From the NCBI GenBank assembly GCA_947461985.1, contig CANHNT010000056.1:1-9618 (forward strand): DNA of 9,618 bases. The letters are read 5' to 3'. Both the position numbers and the translations under genes were made by a program. Of this stretch, positions 1 to 8,877 are shown in pieces (position 1 is the stretch's first letter; the number at the start of each line of letters is the position of its first letter). The notes under the pieces are model-generated. The model searched no databases. It saw only the letters and a list, made by a program, of their open reading frames with translations, and had not been told where the DNA came from. Origin of the DNA: Bacteroidota bacterium. GTDB taxonomy: Bacteria; Bacteroidota; Bacteroidia; Chitinophagales; Chitinophagaceae.

Positions 1-2289
1 AGCTTCCATTTCAGATTCATCTGATAGATCTAAAGCAATACCCCCATTTCCTTTACCTTCTATTCTTTTTAATTGGATACCTGTGCCATAATCTGCATAA
101 GTTTGTATATACAAACTATCTGATGCAGGATGAGGCATTGCTTTTATAACTTGTATAGGCAATTTTCGACCATCTGTTCTACTTTCAAGGTATTCAATAT
201 CTTGTGTAGAGTCTAAATTATTTTGGTCAAATGCTTGAAATTTATTGAATGCGTAAGCAATGGCAACATAATAATATGTTTTGTAATTTACTAAACTTTT
301 AGAGGTCCCAGATGCAAAGGCGTCTTCAGTTATTTGAAAAGAATGTGAAATTCCTTTATCTGCTCCAGATACTAATAATTTAGGAATATATTGCGTAGAA
401 GAAACTTCAGGATCAATTTCATAATTGATAATATTTCGGATGCCATTTTTTACATCACATTGGAAAACGGCTTTTGCTTTTTCTGTATTTACAGACCCGT
501 CTTTGTTTCTAACATCTGACAAAGAAACCGTACTGTTTTTCAATTGATAAACGATGTATCCTTCAAATTTATACGTAGAATCTGGATTGCCTATTAAGGC
601 TGCTTTTTTGATTAACTCTTTTCTCAATTCCAACGCATTTAAATTCGTAGGATATTGTTCATTTTCATTATTCGAACCAGCTAAATTATCTAAATCAAAT
701 ACTAATTTTCGATCTAAAGGCTGCACAACCATTTTAGGGGCTTGTGGGCCATCTGGCAAATTGAATTCATTAATGAATAAATTTTGAGCTCTGTCATCAC
801 ATACTTGAATTTTTGAGAAACAAGCATCTTCACCTCCGCCTACATTAGGAACCCATATAGCACCAATAGTAATATCACTCGGCACCGCTCCAGGTATCAA
901 TGGAAAAGGACCTGCAGAGTGTATGAAACGTCTATCTGCTGGCGTATTTGAAGGTCCACCTGTAATCGTATTTACTTCTGACCAAGTTCCTTTTTTACAT
1001 GGATCTCCAGTGAAGATGAAATTTGTAATCGGATTTGCTGCACTGACTGCTGCTCTGGCTTGGTCAGAACGAGTAAAACGTGCACCATTTTTCCATGAAC
1101 CTGTCATATATCCATAAAAATGAGACAAGGCTTCTGGATTACCATATGCAGAGAAATCATTGTCATAATACGTAAAATTTGACATTTTTAGAACTGTATC
1201 TTTTTGCGTAATTACATCAAAATATTTTGGACCTCTAAAATAATCAATACCAACCATCGGAATTTCAAAACCATATCCTTGTGCACCATCGTCAAATTTA
1301 TCACCGTTATATAAAATCCCTAAACCTCTAGCCGTATCACAACCAACATAGTCGTCAAAAGCATAACCTAAATCAGCATCAGACCATGTAGACATGTAGG
1401 TACTGTCTAATTGACTAGTACTAAAATTATTAATTTTATAATTGTAGAAAGTAGCATCATTCAAACAGTTATTGGTTGAAAAGGCAAACGCAGCAGATTG
1501 AATTTCTAAACCAATTGCATCAGAAGATGTTTCGGTTTTTGTATTTCCTTTGTCATTAAAAATCCACCAAATATATTGGTCACCTAAAATTTTAGGATAA
1601 TCCCCTTTTCTCCAATTGTAAACACCTTTACCCCCATTTGCGGTATCAATATCTACAAATCCTGCCATATCTCTATTTGGCATGAAAGACATCAATCCGC
1701 CTCCAGCACTTAACACATCTTTATTTCCTTTAGCTGGCCATTCTTTAATAATTAATGGCACGCTAGCTTCGTTATCAAGAATTCTGTTTTTAATTCCATT
1801 AGTGTCAGTAATTGGCAAATCACTGTATATTAAACGAAATTTATTGATATCAGAAGTGTTTATTTTCCAAAAACGATCCCATTCAGCACATGTATTATAG
1901 TCGATACTTCCATTATCATCCAATGGCCCTGTCCAATAATCATTTCCTGTTTGACGATACGTTTGTGCAGCTACTTTGATTTTACCTGATGATTTATCAA
2001 CACCACCAATCCATAAAGACCCTGCAAACAATGCATTTTTGTTGCTATTTTTAGGCACTTCATAAGCAGCGGTTGAATTTGGTCTATCCCACCACATGTC
2101 ACCACCTGTCATTAATCTAGCTCTAACATTATTTACATCTAAGTCGATAACAGCAGTTGTTTGATCACAACCGGCAGCTGTTTTATGCAAACCAGTTTCT
2201 CTTTTTTGAGGGTTCCCAATATTTTGTTTACCAAAAGCTGAAGAAGCAATGGAAAGCAAGGTAATTGAAATTAATATTATTTTATTCAT
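1..2289 (-). CDS. Large secreted protein with Fn3-like region, probable T9SS cargo (3' end beyond window)
   Basis: I find no stop codon in this frame from the ATG at 2289 to base 1, giving 763 residues with the C-terminus missing. Residues 1-20 (MNKIILISITLLSIASSAFG) form a type I signal peptide with no lipobox cysteine, so the product is exported but is not a SusD-like lipoprotein. The mature N-terminus carries GGDMWWDRPN (62-71), LFAGSLWIGG (87-96) and a TYRQTGNDYWTGPL stretch (110-123), motifs I recognise from large secreted Bacteroidota proteins that usually end in a type IX secretion sorting domain. Residues about 570-690 look like a fibronectin type III-like unit (FEGYIVYQL at 575-583, NYKTYYYVAIAY at 668-679). 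An IEGKGNGG motif follows near the edge. The start lies 20 bases after the receptor gene's stop, so the two are probably one transcript. Secretion by T9SS is inferred, because the sorting domain would lie outside the window. The molecular function is unknown. Confidence 0.88.
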   Translation of the reverse strand, partial: MNKIILISITLLSIASSAFGKQNIGNPQKRETGLHKTAAGCDQTTAVIDLDVNNVRARLMTGGDMWWDRPNSTAAYEVPKNSNKNALFAGSLWIGGVDKSSGKIKVAAQTYRQTGNDYWTGPLDDNGSIDYNTCAEWDRFWKINTSDINKFRLIYSDLPITDTNGIKNRILDNEASVPLIIKEWPAKGNKDVLSAGGGLMSFMPNRDMAGFVDIDTANGGKGVYNWRKGDYPKILGDQYIWWIFNDKGNTKTETSSDAIGLEIQSAAFAFSTNNCLNDATFYNYKINNFSTSQLDSTYMSTWSDADLGYAFDDYVGCDTARGLGILYNGDKFDDGAQGYGFEIPMVGIDYFRGPKYFDVITQKDTVLKMSNFTYYDNDFSAYGNPEALSHFYGYMTGSWKNGARFTRSDQARAAVSAANPITNFIFTGDPCKKGTWSEVNTITGGPSNTPADRRFIHSAGPFPLIPGAVPSDITIGAIWVPNVGGGEDACFSKIQVCDDRAQNLFINEFNLPDGPQAPKMVVQPLDRKLVFDLDNLAGSNNENEQYPTNLNALELRKELIKKAALIGNPDSTYKFEGYIVYQLKNSTVSLSDVRNKDGSVNTEKAKAVFQCDVKNGIRNIINYEIDPEVSSTQYIPKLLVSGADKGISHSFQITEDAFASGTSKSLVNYKTYYYVAIAYAFNKFQAFDQNNLDSTQDIEYLESRTDGRKLPIQVIKAMPHPASDSLYIQTYADYGTGIQLKRIEGKGNGGIALDLSDESEMEA

Positions 2290-2309
2290 AAAAAAATTAG
2301 TTTATTGAA

Positions 2310-5300
2310 TTAAAAATCTAAAGAAAATCCAAAGTTAATAATACGAGGATTGTTGAATGAACCAGGGCTAGCTAATCGAGTACGATACATATCGGTAAAA
2401 GATTGTTGGAATTGATAGTTATTTTTAACAGTTGAAAGTCCTTGAGGGGATGTTAAGTATCCATCATCATCACCTAAACCGGTATAACCATAAACTGAAA
2501 GGATATTACGTGTGTTTAAAATATTTGTTATTTGACAAAATACATTTACATAAATTGGACTTTTTGAAGCCATTTTTTTACCATCTGCTCCTTTCACTTT
2601 AGGGCTAATGCTGAAACTTTTATCCATTCTTACCGCTAATTCAGAGTTCCAAGGTAAACGAGACCCGTTGATTGTTCCAATAATTGGAGTACTGTTAAAA
2701 TCACCTCCTACAACTGGTGTTGCTAAAGCAGAACGGGTATAGGGCTCACCGCTTCTAGCTCTGAATAAAAAGTTAATCCCTGAATTACTAAACGGATAAC
2801 AATTTCCTACTTTAGGACCTTTATTATCTTCCTCATAACGATAATCTAATGTGGCATTTAAAATATGTCTTGAGTCGATATCAAGAGGGAATACCGTTCT
2901 TAAATTAGGTTGTCCTGTTGCTAATAATGAAGATTGAGAAGTAGTATTTGAACCAGTTCCTTCAGCAAATTGCAATGTATAGTTGATTTCCATTCTGATT
3001 GGTCCTATACGTCTGAAATCTAAACGAGCTGTAAATCCTTTTGTAGTTGAAAAATCTCTGTTACCATATGTTTGATAAGAAATTGGGTAAGCCAACAACA
3101 ATCGTTGTAATTGAATTTGATTTTTACGTTCTCTATAATAGGCTTCTAAAGTAATTGAAGCTAATTTAGATAATTTTTGTTGGTAACCAAATGAATAGTT
3201 GATTGCCTTTTCCATTTTTAGGTTACCATTGTTTATTGTAGCACCTCTTTCTGCAAGGAAATAATAATCATCGGGTGTAGTTTGAATGTTCGAACTTGGT
3301 GTTTGAGTTACAATATCATAGTTACCATAAAATAATGCTTCGTCAGAAATTGGGAACGTAAATTTAATACGAGGTGATAAAGAAATTTGTGGTTTATAAT
3401 CTTCAAAAGAATTATCAGGATTAAAGTTTTTACTTTTTATACTGTCTTTATTATTTTGCAACCATGGTTGTATAGGTAGACCATCTGCATACAAGCCCGA
3501 TAAAATTGTTGGATCATCTACTATTTTACCAAATGGATCATACCAAATATCTCCTTTTCGATATCCTACAATTGTTGGTTTAGCTGCTTTGCTGTTATTT
3601 ACATAGGCTACATAATCTTTATCAAAATTAACGACTGAAGAAGCATATTTATCTTCTTCTACATTGTAGGCGTAATTGTATGTTCCTTCTTTAATATCAC
3701 CTACTTTTTTAACTGCATATAATGAATATTGATCTTTTAATACTTTTTGGTTTGCGTCATATCGATCAACACGCATACCAATATTGAAGTTAATTGTTTT
3801 GTATGTAAATTTATCTAAAACATATCCAAACATGTAAATTGGTCTAAAAGCACCAATAGGTCTTGAATAATCACCTCTTGCATCTTTTTTAGTCCAGAAA
3901 TCTTTAAAACTCGGTTGTTTTTTTGTTTTATTTCCTAAATAATCATATCCAAAATAGCTTACAGCGTCTTGTCCACTGTTAAATAGTTCTGTTGCGTTAA
4001 ACATATCTAAACTAAATGTGCTTGGATCTAATCCATCTACATTAATCGTACGAAGATCAGTTTCGCTTCCATATAATTTTTTACGTAATTCTTTATCAAA
4101 ACGAGATTGTTCTGCTGATACATATAATTGATCGTATTGAATGGTATCAAAAGGAGAGAAGTTAACAGTTCCGTTTAATACGCCAGCTGTTTGATCTTGT
4201 CCACCAACTATGAATTTTGGATTTTTTGTATCTAAATTTAAAATGTGTTTATTTGTATTTAAACGCATTAAATTCCATAATCCTCCCAAAGCATAACTTC
4301 TTGATGTTCTTTGATCATAGCCAATACCAAATTGAATATTGTGTGTAATTTTATCTACTTTAAGGCCTTTTTTTCCTCCTTGGTCAATGTTAAAAGATGC
4401 ATCTAAATTTAATGTTGCTTGATCAGCTTGTGAGTATGAATACGAACTGATTTGAGCTCCTGGAGCTGTCCAAAGTCCGTATACACTAGCTGGTGCATCT
4501 CCATTTCGTAATCCGCCATAAGATTGTATGTTATTAATACTTCTTACAGGAAATCGATCGCTGTTATTATATATTACGTTGGTATAATTTTCCAATAATG
4601 GATTTTTACCTGATGGGATGAAAGTTACTGAATCACTTCGTTGACCCAAATATTTAACTCCTAAAAAATTAGCATTCAATGCAGTATCAAATGTGTAGGC
4701 AGCAGATGTATGCGCAATAAATTTACCTAAATAACCATAGTTAAATATATTTTTTCCATGATCTGGGTTTGCAGAATATGAATATTCTTTTTGATATGTA
4801 AATTGAAGTGTGTAAAAGGCATTAGAAATCGGAGAAAACTTTTCATTTTTCTTATCAGATAATCCCGATTTTCCAAGACGGTGAGTTAAACGAGCATACC
4901 CACGAGCAGTAATGTCATTCCCAATACTGTTTGCTTCTGGGGCAAATAATGAATTCGCAAAACCATAAGATTTTCCTTTAGTATAGTTTCCTTGAAAACC
5001 TACTGTAAAATTAATATTATCCACTGGTTGAAAATCTAATTTACCTACATAATCAAAAGCAAAAACTTGTCCATTCTCTCTTGCTTTAATTTGTTCTAAA
5101 TCATTTATGGTTATCATCTCACCTGTTCTCACAAAATTTAGATCGCCATTTGGATTAGGTGTTAAAGGATTAGCTTGAATTTCTTTTAATTTACTAGGTT
5201 TTACTCGATAATATTTTTGAATAAAAGGATTACCATCTACATCATATTTTGCTTGTAAATTTAAACCAAACCCGATAACTGGTTTTTTAATAGTTTGTCC

Positions 5301-6101
5301 TTTACGTTTCACTTTCAATAATGGACCGGATAATTCTACCGACATTAAATTATTATTGTATCCTTCTACTGAGTGCTGAAATGAAACATTTCCTCCGATA
5401 TCTTTTTTAATTGAACTTGTAGTAATTTGAATCACTCCACCTGTAGCATTACCAAATTTAGCCGATAATCCATTAGATGATACTTCTAAGTTTTCTATAC
5501 CTCCTTGTGGAATACTTGTAGCTCTACTACCTCTCACCATAATCCCATCAATCATATACATCGTTCCACTTGAACGATCTCCACCTAAATTAACTGCAGC
5601 ACCCGTTTTTCTTTGATATCCACCTCCTTGCATAGAGGCTAAATCTGAAGCATTTCTTGTTGAACCTTGTAAAATTTCTTTTTTTCCAATAGCTCTCACA
5701 GGGCCATCTTCACTGATTAATGGATTTTTAAATTGTTTAATAACAACACCGTCGTCACCACCAATTTTTTTCGCTGCTTTTTCCATCTTTACGTCAATTT
5801 TTGTTCGCCCTTCACTACGAACTACAACGCCTTGAATTTCTTGTGTTGGATAACCTAAAAAAGTAATTTTTACAGTATAGGTACCCGGTGCCAAAGGTTT
5901 GATAATATAGTTACCATTTAAATCTGATCTTTTACCCCCTTTTAACACACCTCCTTGAAAAGCAGATACAGAAGCAGCATCTAAAGCCTCTCCTTTTTCA
6001 TCAGTAATTCGACCATAAATCTCACCACTGTTGTTACCTTGTGCTATTGCAAAATTGGTTATAACCAATAACATTGCAACGATTCGTATAATTCTGTTCA
6101 T
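2310..6101 (-). CDS. TonB-dependent outer-membrane receptor with carboxypeptidase-regulatory-like N-terminal domain
   Basis: This is a 1263-residue outer-membrane active transporter or receptor, energised through TonB/ExbBD. Residues 1-20 (MNRIIRIVAMLLVITNFAIA) are a signal peptide. Residues about 27-107 form a carboxypeptidase-D-regulatory-like beta-sandwich (IYGRITDEKGEAL, then LNGNYIIKPLAPGTYTVKI). The plug spans about 125-228 and includes MYMIDGIMVRG (181-191) and AKFGNATGGVIQITT (214-228). The rest is a large beta-barrel rich in aromatic and Asn/Tyr residues, ending in FGFSLDF with the C-terminal Phe expected of an outer-membrane barrel. A DDDGYLTSP motif lies near 1211-1219. The domain order resembles SusC, but the next gene encodes a non-lipoprotein secreted protein rather than SusD, so glycan uptake should not be assumed. 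No STN domain is seen, hence no sign of anti-sigma signalling. The substrate is unknown. The ATG at 6101 is chosen because the signal peptide starts there; no Shine-Dalgarno sequence precedes it. Confidence 0.95.
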   Translation of the reverse strand: MNRIIRIVAMLLVITNFAIAQGNNSGEIYGRITDEKGEALDAASVSAFQGGVLKGGKRSDLNGNYIIKPLAPGTYTVKITFLGYPTQEIQGVVVRSEGRTKIDVKMEKAAKKIGGDDGVVIKQFKNPLISEDGPVRAIGKKEILQGSTRNASDLASMQGGGYQRKTGAAVNLGGDRSSGTMYMIDGIMVRGSRATSIPQGGIENLEVSSNGLSAKFGNATGGVIQITTSSIKKDIGGNVSFQHSVEGYNNNLMSVELSGPLLKVKRKGQTIKKPVIGFGLNLQAKYDVDGNPFIQKYYRVKPSKLKEIQANPLTPNPNGDLNFVRTGEMITINDLEQIKARENGQVFAFDYVGKLDFQPVDNINFTVGFQGNYTKGKSYGFANSLFAPEANSIGNDITARGYARLTHRLGKSGLSDKKNEKFSPISNAFYTLQFTYQKEYSYSANPDHGKNIFNYGYLGKFIAHTSAAYTFDTALNANFLGVKYLGQRSDSVTFIPSGKNPLLENYTNVIYNNSDRFPVRSINNIQSYGGLRNGDAPASVYGLWTAPGAQISSYSYSQADQATLNLDASFNIDQGGKKGLKVDKITHNIQFGIGYDQRTSRSYALGGLWNLMRLNTNKHILNLDTKNPKFIVGGQDQTAGVLNGTVNFSPFDTIQYDQLYVSAEQSRFDKELRKKLYGSETDLRTINVDGLDPSTFSLDMFNATELFNSGQDAVSYFGYDYLGNKTKKQPSFKDFWTKKDARGDYSRPIGAFRPIYMFGYVLDKFTYKTINFNIGMRVDRYDANQKVLKDQYSLYAVKKVGDIKEGTYNYAYNVEEDKYASSVVNFDKDYVAYVNNSKAAKPTIVGYRKGDIWYDPFGKIVDDPTILSGLYADGLPIQPWLQNNKDSIKSKNFNPDNSFEDYKPQISLSPRIKFTFPISDEALFYGNYDIVTQTPSSNIQTTPDDYYFLAERGATINNGNLKMEKAINYSFGYQQKLSKLASITLEAYYRERKNQIQLQRLLLAYPISYQTYGNRDFSTTKGFTARLDFRRIGPIRMEINYTLQFAEGTGSNTTSQSSLLATGQPNLRTVFPLDIDSRHILNATLDYRYEEDNKGPKVGNCYPFSNSGINFLFRARSGEPYTRSALATPVVGGDFNSTPIIGTINGSRLPWNSELAVRMDKSFSISPKVKGADGKKMASKSPIYVNVFCQITNILNTRNILSVYGYTGLGDDDGYLTSPQGLSTVKNNYQFQQSFTDMYRTRLASPGSFNNPRIINFGFSLDF

Positions 6102-6134
6102 ATTCGTAAAAATATTTAGGTTGTAAATATATGT

Positions 6135-6167
6135 TAAAGATATTATTATTGTTAAATAAAATACAAA
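6135..6167 (-). promoter_or_regulatory. Candidate Bacteroidota promoter for the receptor gene
   Basis: Read on the minus strand, TTTG (6167-6164) is followed after 21 bases by TATCTTTA (6142-6135). This fits the Bacteroidota primary-sigma consensus TTTG-N19-21-TAnnTTTG except for the last base. Transcription would begin near 6130, leaving a leader of about 28 bases before the ATG at 6101. It would serve the receptor and, through the 20-base gap, the secreted-protein gene behind it. AT-rich DNA produces such matches by chance, so this is a candidate only. Confidence 0.4.
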
Positions 6168-6180
6168 AAATAGAGATAAA

Positions 6181-6210
6181 AAATTAATAAATTGCTATCA
6201 ATGAAAATTT
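6181..6210 (-). terminator. Weak candidate terminator downstream of rny
   Basis: On the minus strand, about 40 bases after the rny stop, AAATT (6210-6206) can pair with AATTT (6185-6181) around an inner ATTG/CAAT stem with an ATAG loop. A run of six T residues (6183-6178) overlaps and follows the right arm. The stem is interrupted by an unpaired 3 x 5 internal loop and contains almost no G-C pairs, so it would be unstable. If it does not work, rny transcripts may read into the receptor gene, since both are on the minus strand 147 bases apart. Confidence 0.22.
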
Positions 6211-6248
6211 GTTCGTGTGAATTAATTAATTTATAAGACGATTGAAAC

Positions 6249-7877
6249 TTATCGAGCTATGTTTACGGCTCGTTTTTCTCTGATAACCGTCACTTTTATT
6301 TGTCCTGGATATTGCATTTCTTTCTGAATTTTATCTGCAATTTCAAAAGACAAGGTATCGCTTTGTGCATCGGTTACTTTATCTGCTTCTACAATAACAC
6401 GTAACTCTCTACCAGCTTGTATTGCATACGCTTTTTCGACTCCAGTATATTCCATCGCTAATTTCTCTAAATCTTTGATACGCTCAAGGTAACTAGCCAT
6501 AATTTCTCGACGAGCACCCGGACGAGCGCCGCTTATAGCATCACAAGCTTGTATAATTGGAGAAATTACATAGCTCATTTCCATTTCATCATGATGCGCA
6601 CCAATGGCATTCACAACAGATGGATGTTCACCATATTTTTCAGCTAATTTGGCGCCTAACAATGCATGCGATAATTCTGTTTCTTCATCGGGTACTTTCC
6701 CAATATCATGCAATAACCCAGCACGTTTCGCTAATTTAGGATTTAAACCAAGCTCAGCTGCCATAATTCCACAAAGATTAGCCGTTTCACGACTGTGCAT
6801 TAATAAATTTTGACCATAAGATGAACGGAAACGCATACGACCTACCATTCTTATCAATTCTTTATGAAGCCCATGAACACCTAATTCAATCGCTGTTCGT
6901 TCACCAATTTCCATAATTTGGTCATCAATGGCTTTTTTTGTTTTTTCTACTACTTCTTCAATTCGGGCAGGATGCATACGGCCATCTTGCACTAATTTTT
7001 GTAACGACAAACGAGCAATTTCTCTTCTTATAGGATCGAAACTACTTAAAATAATGGCCTCAGGCGTATCATCTACTACTAAATCAACTCCTGTAGCGGC
7101 TTCAATAGCACGAATGTTTCTTCCTTCACGACCAATGATTTGTCCTTTAATGTCATCACTTTCTAAATGAAAAACAGTTATCGCATTCTCAATAGCGGTT
7201 TCTGCTGCTGTTCGTTGAATGGTTTGAATGATAATTTTCTTAGCTTCTTTATTTGCTTTTAGCTTCGATTCTTCAATGATTTCTTGAACATATGAAGATG
7301 CTTTCGACTTTGCTTCGTCTGTAATCGCTTCGATCAACTCAGTTTTAGCATCTTCTGCAGATAAATTAGCTATTTTTTCTAATTTCTGAATATGCTCTTC
7401 ATGTTGTTTACTTAACGATTCTTGCTTTCGAGCCACCAACTCTAGTTGTTTGTCTAAATTGATCTTTTTTTGATCATATTCTTGTACTTCTTTTTGCGCT
7501 AATTTTGTTTTATCATCTAACTCTTTCTCTTTTTGTTTAATCCGATTTTCACCTTCGTTTAATTTTTGAGTAGTTTGTAAAACAACTTTGTCGTGTTCTG
7601 ATTTTAGTTGTAAAAAATGTGATTTTGCCTCTAAAAGTTTGTTTTCTTTAAGTGTTTCCGCTTTGGCTTGTGCATCTTTGGTAAGTCTTTCCGCATCTTT
7701 TGTTATTCTGTCGGCTTCGTTTTTAACTTTTTCTGATTCATTTTTAATTCTTTCTGCTTGTAATTTAGCTTCTTCTACTATTTTATTATTTGTTTTACTA
7801 AAAAATGACTTACCTATTAGTAAGCCTATTAAAAGTGCAACGACTGCTGCAATTACAGTTATTATTATTGGGTCCAT
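6249..7877 (-). CDS. rny: Ribonuclease Y, membrane-anchored endoribonuclease
   Basis: RNase Y initiates mRNA decay and processing by endonucleolytic cleavage at the inner face of the cytoplasmic membrane. All expected parts are present in order. A single N-terminal membrane anchor lies at about 4-22, followed by a long Lys/Glu/Ala-rich coiled coil at about 32-210. A KH RNA-binding domain carries its GxxG loop in IIGREGRNIRA (247-257). An HD hydrolase domain has its metal-binding candidates at H361, H390-D391 and D446, with an AHHDEME stretch at 427-433. The 542 residues are close to the family's usual length of about 520, and no key residue is missing. The start is the first ATG after an in-frame TAA five codons upstream, and it places the anchor at the very N-terminus. 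No zapA-like gene lies immediately upstream; the next gene is the divergent murI, 184 bases away. Confidence 0.97.
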   Translation of the reverse strand: MDPIIITVIAAVVALLIGLLIGKSFFSKTNNKIVEEAKLQAERIKNESEKVKNEADRITKDAERLTKDAQAKAETLKENKLLEAKSHFLQLKSEHDKVVLQTTQKLNEGENRIKQKEKELDDKTKLAQKEVQEYDQKKINLDKQLELVARKQESLSKQHEEHIQKLEKIANLSAEDAKTELIEAITDEAKSKASSYVQEIIEESKLKANKEAKKIIIQTIQRTAAETAIENAITVFHLESDDIKGQIIGREGRNIRAIEAATGVDLVVDDTPEAIILSSFDPIRREIARLSLQKLVQDGRMHPARIEEVVEKTKKAIDDQIMEIGERTAIELGVHGLHKELIRMVGRMRFRSSYGQNLLMHSRETANLCGIMAAELGLNPKLAKRAGLLHDIGKVPDEETELSHALLGAKLAEKYGEHPSVVNAIGAHHDEMEMSYVISPIIQACDAISGARPGARREIMASYLERIKDLEKLAMEYTGVEKAYAIQAGRELRVIVEADKVTDAQSDTLSFEIADKIQKEMQYPGQIKVTVIREKRAVNIAR

Positions 7878-8013
7878 ATTGTATATATTTTATCATGATG
7901 TGTTACTTCTTTTTTATTTTTTAAGAAATAATTATCAATTGTTATTAGTCTGCGAATATATAAATAAAAATTGAATTAACATTTTGGTAAAATAATATGT
8001 TGTATTTAGGCTC

Positions 8014-8051
8014 TTTGAAACCCGTTTTAGTCTTATTTCGCGTTATATTTG
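8014..8051 (+). promoter_or_regulatory. Candidate -7 element and possible promoter for murI
   Basis: TATATTTG at 8044-8051 matches the Bacteroidota -7 consensus TAnnTTTG exactly. The nearest upstream TTTG is at 8014-8017, a 26-base spacer, which is longer than the usual 19-21. Only ten bases separate the -7 box from the murI ATG, so the transcript would have a very short leader. Either murI is transcribed nearly leaderless from here, or its real promoter lies further left in the gap shared with rny. Confidence 0.3.
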
Positions 8052-8061
8052 TTTCTTCATT

Positions 8062-8862
8062 ATGAAAAACACACAGCCAATAGGCATTTTTGATTCAGGC
8101 ATTGGCGGTTTAACGGTAGCAAAAGCCATTGAGGACCTGTTGCCCAACGAACAACTCATTTATGTGGGCGATACGCAACACATGCCCTATGGCGATAAAA
8201 GTCCTGAACACATTCGACAATACTGCAAACAAATTGTAGCATTTTTACTTTCTAAAAATGTAAAATTGATTGTAATTGCTTGTAACACCGCTTCTTCGGT
8301 CGCTTCGTCTTATTTACGCTCCATTTTTTGGGAGCAGGTTGAAATTATGGGCGTTATTAGACCCATTATTTTGTCCATCATTGAAAAAAAATATAAAAAA
8401 ATAGGCATTATTGGCACTCAAGGAACCATTAACTCCAACATATATGAAACTTTATTTAGAGAATATGGCAGCGACGTTGAAATTTTTCAATTAGCAACGC
8501 CACTTTTAGCCCCTATGATTGAACAAGGCTTTTTTAATAATGATGTTTCTAAAGCAATTTTGGATGAATATTTAAAAAACGAACAATTCAACGATAAAGA
8601 AGCCATTTTATTAGCATGCACGCATTATCCTTTAATAAAAAATGAAGTGAATGATTATTTTCATCATTCAAAAGACATTTTAGATAATGCCTCACCAATG
8701 GCAAATAGAGTTAACCACTTTTTGAGCGAAAAAAACTTGTTGGCGACAGAAAAAACAATTCCAAATGTTTTTTACGTAACTGAATATACCGAAAACTTTG
8801 AGAACATTTCGAAAATTTTTCATGGAAGTAAAATTCAAATTGAAGAAATTGTTTTAGTGTAA
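8062..8862 (+). CDS. murI: Glutamate racemase
   Basis: This cofactor-independent cytoplasmic enzyme interconverts L- and D-glutamate, supplying D-glutamate for the second residue of the peptidoglycan stem peptide. The 266 residues match the family's usual length. The N-terminal signature IGIFDSGIGGLTV holds D11 and S12, followed by YVGDTQHMPYGDKS (34-47). The two catalytic cysteines are both present: C74 in IACNTASS and C186 in LACTHYP, with H188 beside the second. GIIGTQGTI (115-123) is the inter-domain segment typical of the family. The ATG at 8062 sits eight codons ahead of the DSG motif, as in homologues, and no other ATG is available closely upstream in frame. The gene stands alone on the plus strand, divergent from rny and convergent with the channel and small reading frame. 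No skp/ompH-like gene is adjacent on its upstream side. Confidence 0.97.
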   Translation: MKNTQPIGIFDSGIGGLTVAKAIEDLLPNEQLIYVGDTQHMPYGDKSPEHIRQYCKQIVAFLLSKNVKLIVIACNTASSVASSYLRSIFWEQVEIMGVIRPIILSIIEKKYKKIGIIGTQGTINSNIYETLFREYGSDVEIFQLATPLLAPMIEQGFFNNDVSKAILDEYLKNEQFNDKEAILLACTHYPLIKNEVNDYFHHSKDILDNASPMANRVNHFLSEKNLLATEKTIPNVFYVTEYTENFENISKIFHGSKIQIEEIVLV

Positions 8863-8877
8863 AATAGTTTTGTCTTT

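Noticed and set aside
554..1900. Several short plus-strand frames (554-787, 923-1117, 1682-1900)
   Set aside because: All lie inside the uninterrupted 763-codon minus-strand gene and show no motif, spacing or start signal of their own.
2310..6101. Calling the receptor SusC of a polysaccharide utilisation locus
   Set aside because: No SusD-like lipoprotein, glycoside hydrolase or sugar-sensing regulator is visible in the window.
6557..7170. Plus-strand frames opposite the HD and KH domains of rny
   Set aside because: They are antisense to highly conserved rny sequence; their composition follows from the opposite strand.
7953..7960. TATATTCG on the minus strand as a -7 box for rny
   Set aside because: It matches TAnnTTTG except for one base, but no TTTG lies at the required distance upstream, so it is not supported as a promoter.
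7588..7974. Plus-strand 128-codon frame opposite the rny start
   Set aside because: It is the antisense of the rny coiled coil; its Ser/Leu/Ala-rich repeats mirror the Lys/Glu codons of rny, and it has no independent support.
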